A stretch of DNA of 6,097 nucleotides, from NCBI GenBank assembly GCA_002308595.1, contig DBWH01000022.1:1-6097 (forward strand), given 5' to 3'. Positions 5,331-6,097 of the stretch are shown piece after piece. Both the position numbers and the translations under genes were made by a program. The stretch is from Mageeibacillus sp. UBA1243 (GTDB lineage: Bacteria; Bacillota; Clostridia; UBA1212). How positions within the stretch are numbered: the stretch's first letter is position 1; every line of letters starts with the position of its first letter. Under the pieces are notes generated by a model that was not told where the DNA came from, made no database searches, and was given only the letters and a program-made list of their open reading frames with translations.

Positions 5331-5528
5331 ATGCCAAAGTTAAAAACACACAGTGCTTCTAAGAAGCGTTTCAAAATTACCGCCAATGGCAAAGTCAAAA
5401 TGACCCACGCCTACAGACGTCACAGACTCGTCACAAAAGACAGAAAAGTGAAGAAGCAGCACAGAGAGAGCCTCTACGCAGCCGATGCTAATTCTGCAAC
5501 CGTACGCAAGATGTTGCCGTATGCTTGA
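5331..5528 (+). CDS. rpmI: 50S ribosomal protein bL35
   Basis: This 65-residue, very basic protein is a late-assembling part of the large ribosomal subunit. It begins MPKLKTHSASKKRFKIT (family: MPK-[LMI]-KTH-x-[GA]-[AST]-[AK]-KRF-K) and continues with the HAYRRHRL block at 27-34; the length agrees with bL35 (64-66). The ATG at 5331 is chosen because homologues start with MPK; the ribosome binding site AAAGGA at 5313-5318 is twelve bases away, a little far. The frame stays open to GTG 5310, but those extra seven residues do not belong to the family. It lies 80 bases after infC, with a hairpin between them, and 18 bases before rplT. Confidence 0.97.
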   Translation: MPKLKTHSASKKRFKITANGKVKMTHAYRRHRLVTKDRKVKKQHRESLYAADANSATVRKMLPYA

Positions 5529-5546
5529 TTTGGGAGGTACTGAGAA

Positions 5547-5894
5547 ATGGGAAGAGTTAAAAATTCAGTTGCTACAAGAGCAAGACGTAAGAAAGTTATA
5601 AAGCTCGCTAAAGGATACTTTGGCAGAAAGAGCACAGTCTTCAAGACAGCTAACCAGGCAGTTATCAAGTCCGCAAATTACGCATACCGCGACAGAAGAG
5701 CCAAGAAGAGAGACTTCAGAAAGCTCTGGATCACAAGAATCAACGCGGCTGCCAGAATGAACGGCACAACCTACAGCTGCCTCATGAACGGCCTCAAGAA
5801 GAACGGAATCGCCCTCGACAGAAAGATTCTCGCAGACATGGCGGTTTACGACAAGGAAGGCTTCGCAAAGCTCGTAGCTCAGGTTAAAGCTTAA
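5547..5894 (+). CDS. rplT: 50S ribosomal protein bL20
   Basis: This 115-residue basic protein binds 23S rRNA early in assembly of the large subunit and, in bacteria where it was studied, also represses its own operon. The start [20 protein letters not shown] and the block [20 protein letters not shown] (23-42) are typical, and the bL20 signature is seen at 54-70 ([17 protein letters not shown]). The length fits the family (about 115-120). GGGAGG at 5532-5537 lies nine bases before the ATG. Arginine is encoded almost wholly by AGA, unlike the signalling genes at the start of the window, which use CGC and AGG more; this fits a highly expressed gene. It is last in the operon, with a terminator eleven bases after its stop. 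Confidence 0.98.
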   Translation: MGRVKNSVATRARRKKVIKLAKGYFGRKSTVFKTANQAVIKSANYAYRDRRAKKRDFRKLWITRINAAARMNGTTYSCLMNGLKKNGIALDRKILADMAVYDKEGFAKLVAQVKA

Positions 5895-5904
5895 TAAATC
5901 TGAT

Positions 5905-5947
5905 ACGCAGAACGGTTCTACTAAGTAAGGCTCGTTCTGCGTTTTTT
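5905..5947 (+). terminator. Intrinsic terminator of the infC-rpmI-rplT operon
   Basis: A perfect 10-bp stem (ACGCAGAACG at 5905-5914 with CGTTCTGCGT at 5933-5942) has an 18-base loop and is followed by TTTTTT. Confidence 0.94.
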
Positions 5948-5999
5948 GTAAACTGTATTACATCAAAACGTTTTTGCAACAGGTAAAAGGCACGCAGGA

Positions 6000-6097
6000 A
6001 TGGTTATCACCAGCACCAAGAACGAAACAGTGCGCAGCTTGAAGAAGCTGGAACTCCGCAAGTACCGCGAGGAGACTCATTCATTTTTCATGGAGGG
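6000..6097 (+). CDS. TrmH/SpoU-family RNA 2'-O-methyltransferase, N-terminal fragment (runs off the window)
   Basis: Only 32 full codons are seen, and the last two bases (GG) begin a glycine codon. The residues STKNETVRSLKKLELRKYRE then THSFFMEG match the substrate-binding N-terminal domain of SpoU-type enzymes (typically S-x-x-N-x-x-[VI]-K-x-x-x-K-L-x-x-x-K-x-R, then F-[LVF]-[VIM]-EG). These enzymes methylate a ribose in rRNA or tRNA using S-adenosylmethionine; the catalytic SPOUT knot lies outside the window. The start is ATG at 6000, with AAAGG at 5986-5990 nine bases before it. A gene of this family near rplT, often before pheS and pheT, is common in Clostridia as I recall. No convincing promoter was seen after the rplT terminator, so it may depend on readthrough or a weak promoter in 5948-5985. 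The target base cannot be told. Confidence 0.82.
   Translation, partial: MVITSTKNETVRSLKKLELRKYREETHSFFME

Larger units (their letters stand above)
817..5388. repeat. Dispersed octamer CATTGGCG, 11 exact copies
   Basis: Exact copies on the + strand start at 817, 1078, 1141, 2330, 3992, 4028 and 5019. Copies in the complementary form, CGCCAATG, start at 1264, 2260, 4019 and 5381. Near copies are GATTGGCG at 1693 and CATTGGCA at 5289. Ten of the exact copies are in genes, always in one codon register (C-ATT-GGC-G or C-GCC-AAT-G); the copy at 2330 is between genes. The span given covers the first to last copy only; most bases between them are not repeat. The count was made by eye. Confidence 0.7.

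Noticed and set aside
5946..5985. Promoter or operator for the methyltransferase gene (TGTATTAC; TGTAA-N6-TTACA dyad at 5947-5962)
   Set aside because: No -35 box at proper spacing was found, and a 5-bp dyad in AT-rich DNA is likely by chance.

Overview
The window looks like a chromosomal segment from a Gram-positive, moderately GC-rich member of the Clostridia (Firmicutes). The pointers are a long-form hibernation factor, an infC-rpmI-rplT operon behind an attenuator-like leader, strong GGAGG-type ribosome binding sites, and intrinsic terminators with clean T-tracts. The genus cannot be told from this sequence. All supported genes are on the + strand.

Layout. (1) 1-2317: a cyclic-di-GMP pair. 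The 3' end of a GGDEF diguanylate cyclase gene is followed 28 bases later by a seven-helix membrane protein with a degenerate GGDEF domain and an intact EAL phosphodiesterase domain, then a strong terminator. (2) 2341-3052: hpf (long form, ribosome dimerisation in stationary phase or stress) as a single-gene unit with its own sigma-A-type promoter and terminator. (3) 3067-4499: an unrecognised 435-residue protein with a very acidic, tyrosine-punctuated cytosolic half and four predicted membrane helices. (4) 4521-5947: infC-rpmI-rplT (IF-3, bL35, bL20) with phased A-tracts, a near-consensus promoter, a roughly 140-base leader carrying a terminator and a competing pairing, an apparent AUA start codon for infC, a hairpin before rpmI and a strong terminator after rplT. 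(5) 6000-6097: the first 32 codons of a TrmH/SpoU-family RNA methyltransferase.

Regions 2, 4 and 5 share a translation and ribosome theme. Region 1 is signalling; it makes and breaks cyclic di-GMP, probably at the membrane. No mobile element, CRISPR array, tRNA or rRNA gene was seen. The gene content is mostly ordinary.

The points most worth a second look are: an octamer, CATTGGCG or its complement, found 11 times by hand where about 0.2 would be expected by chance; the AUA start and attenuator of infC; and the orphan acidic membrane protein.
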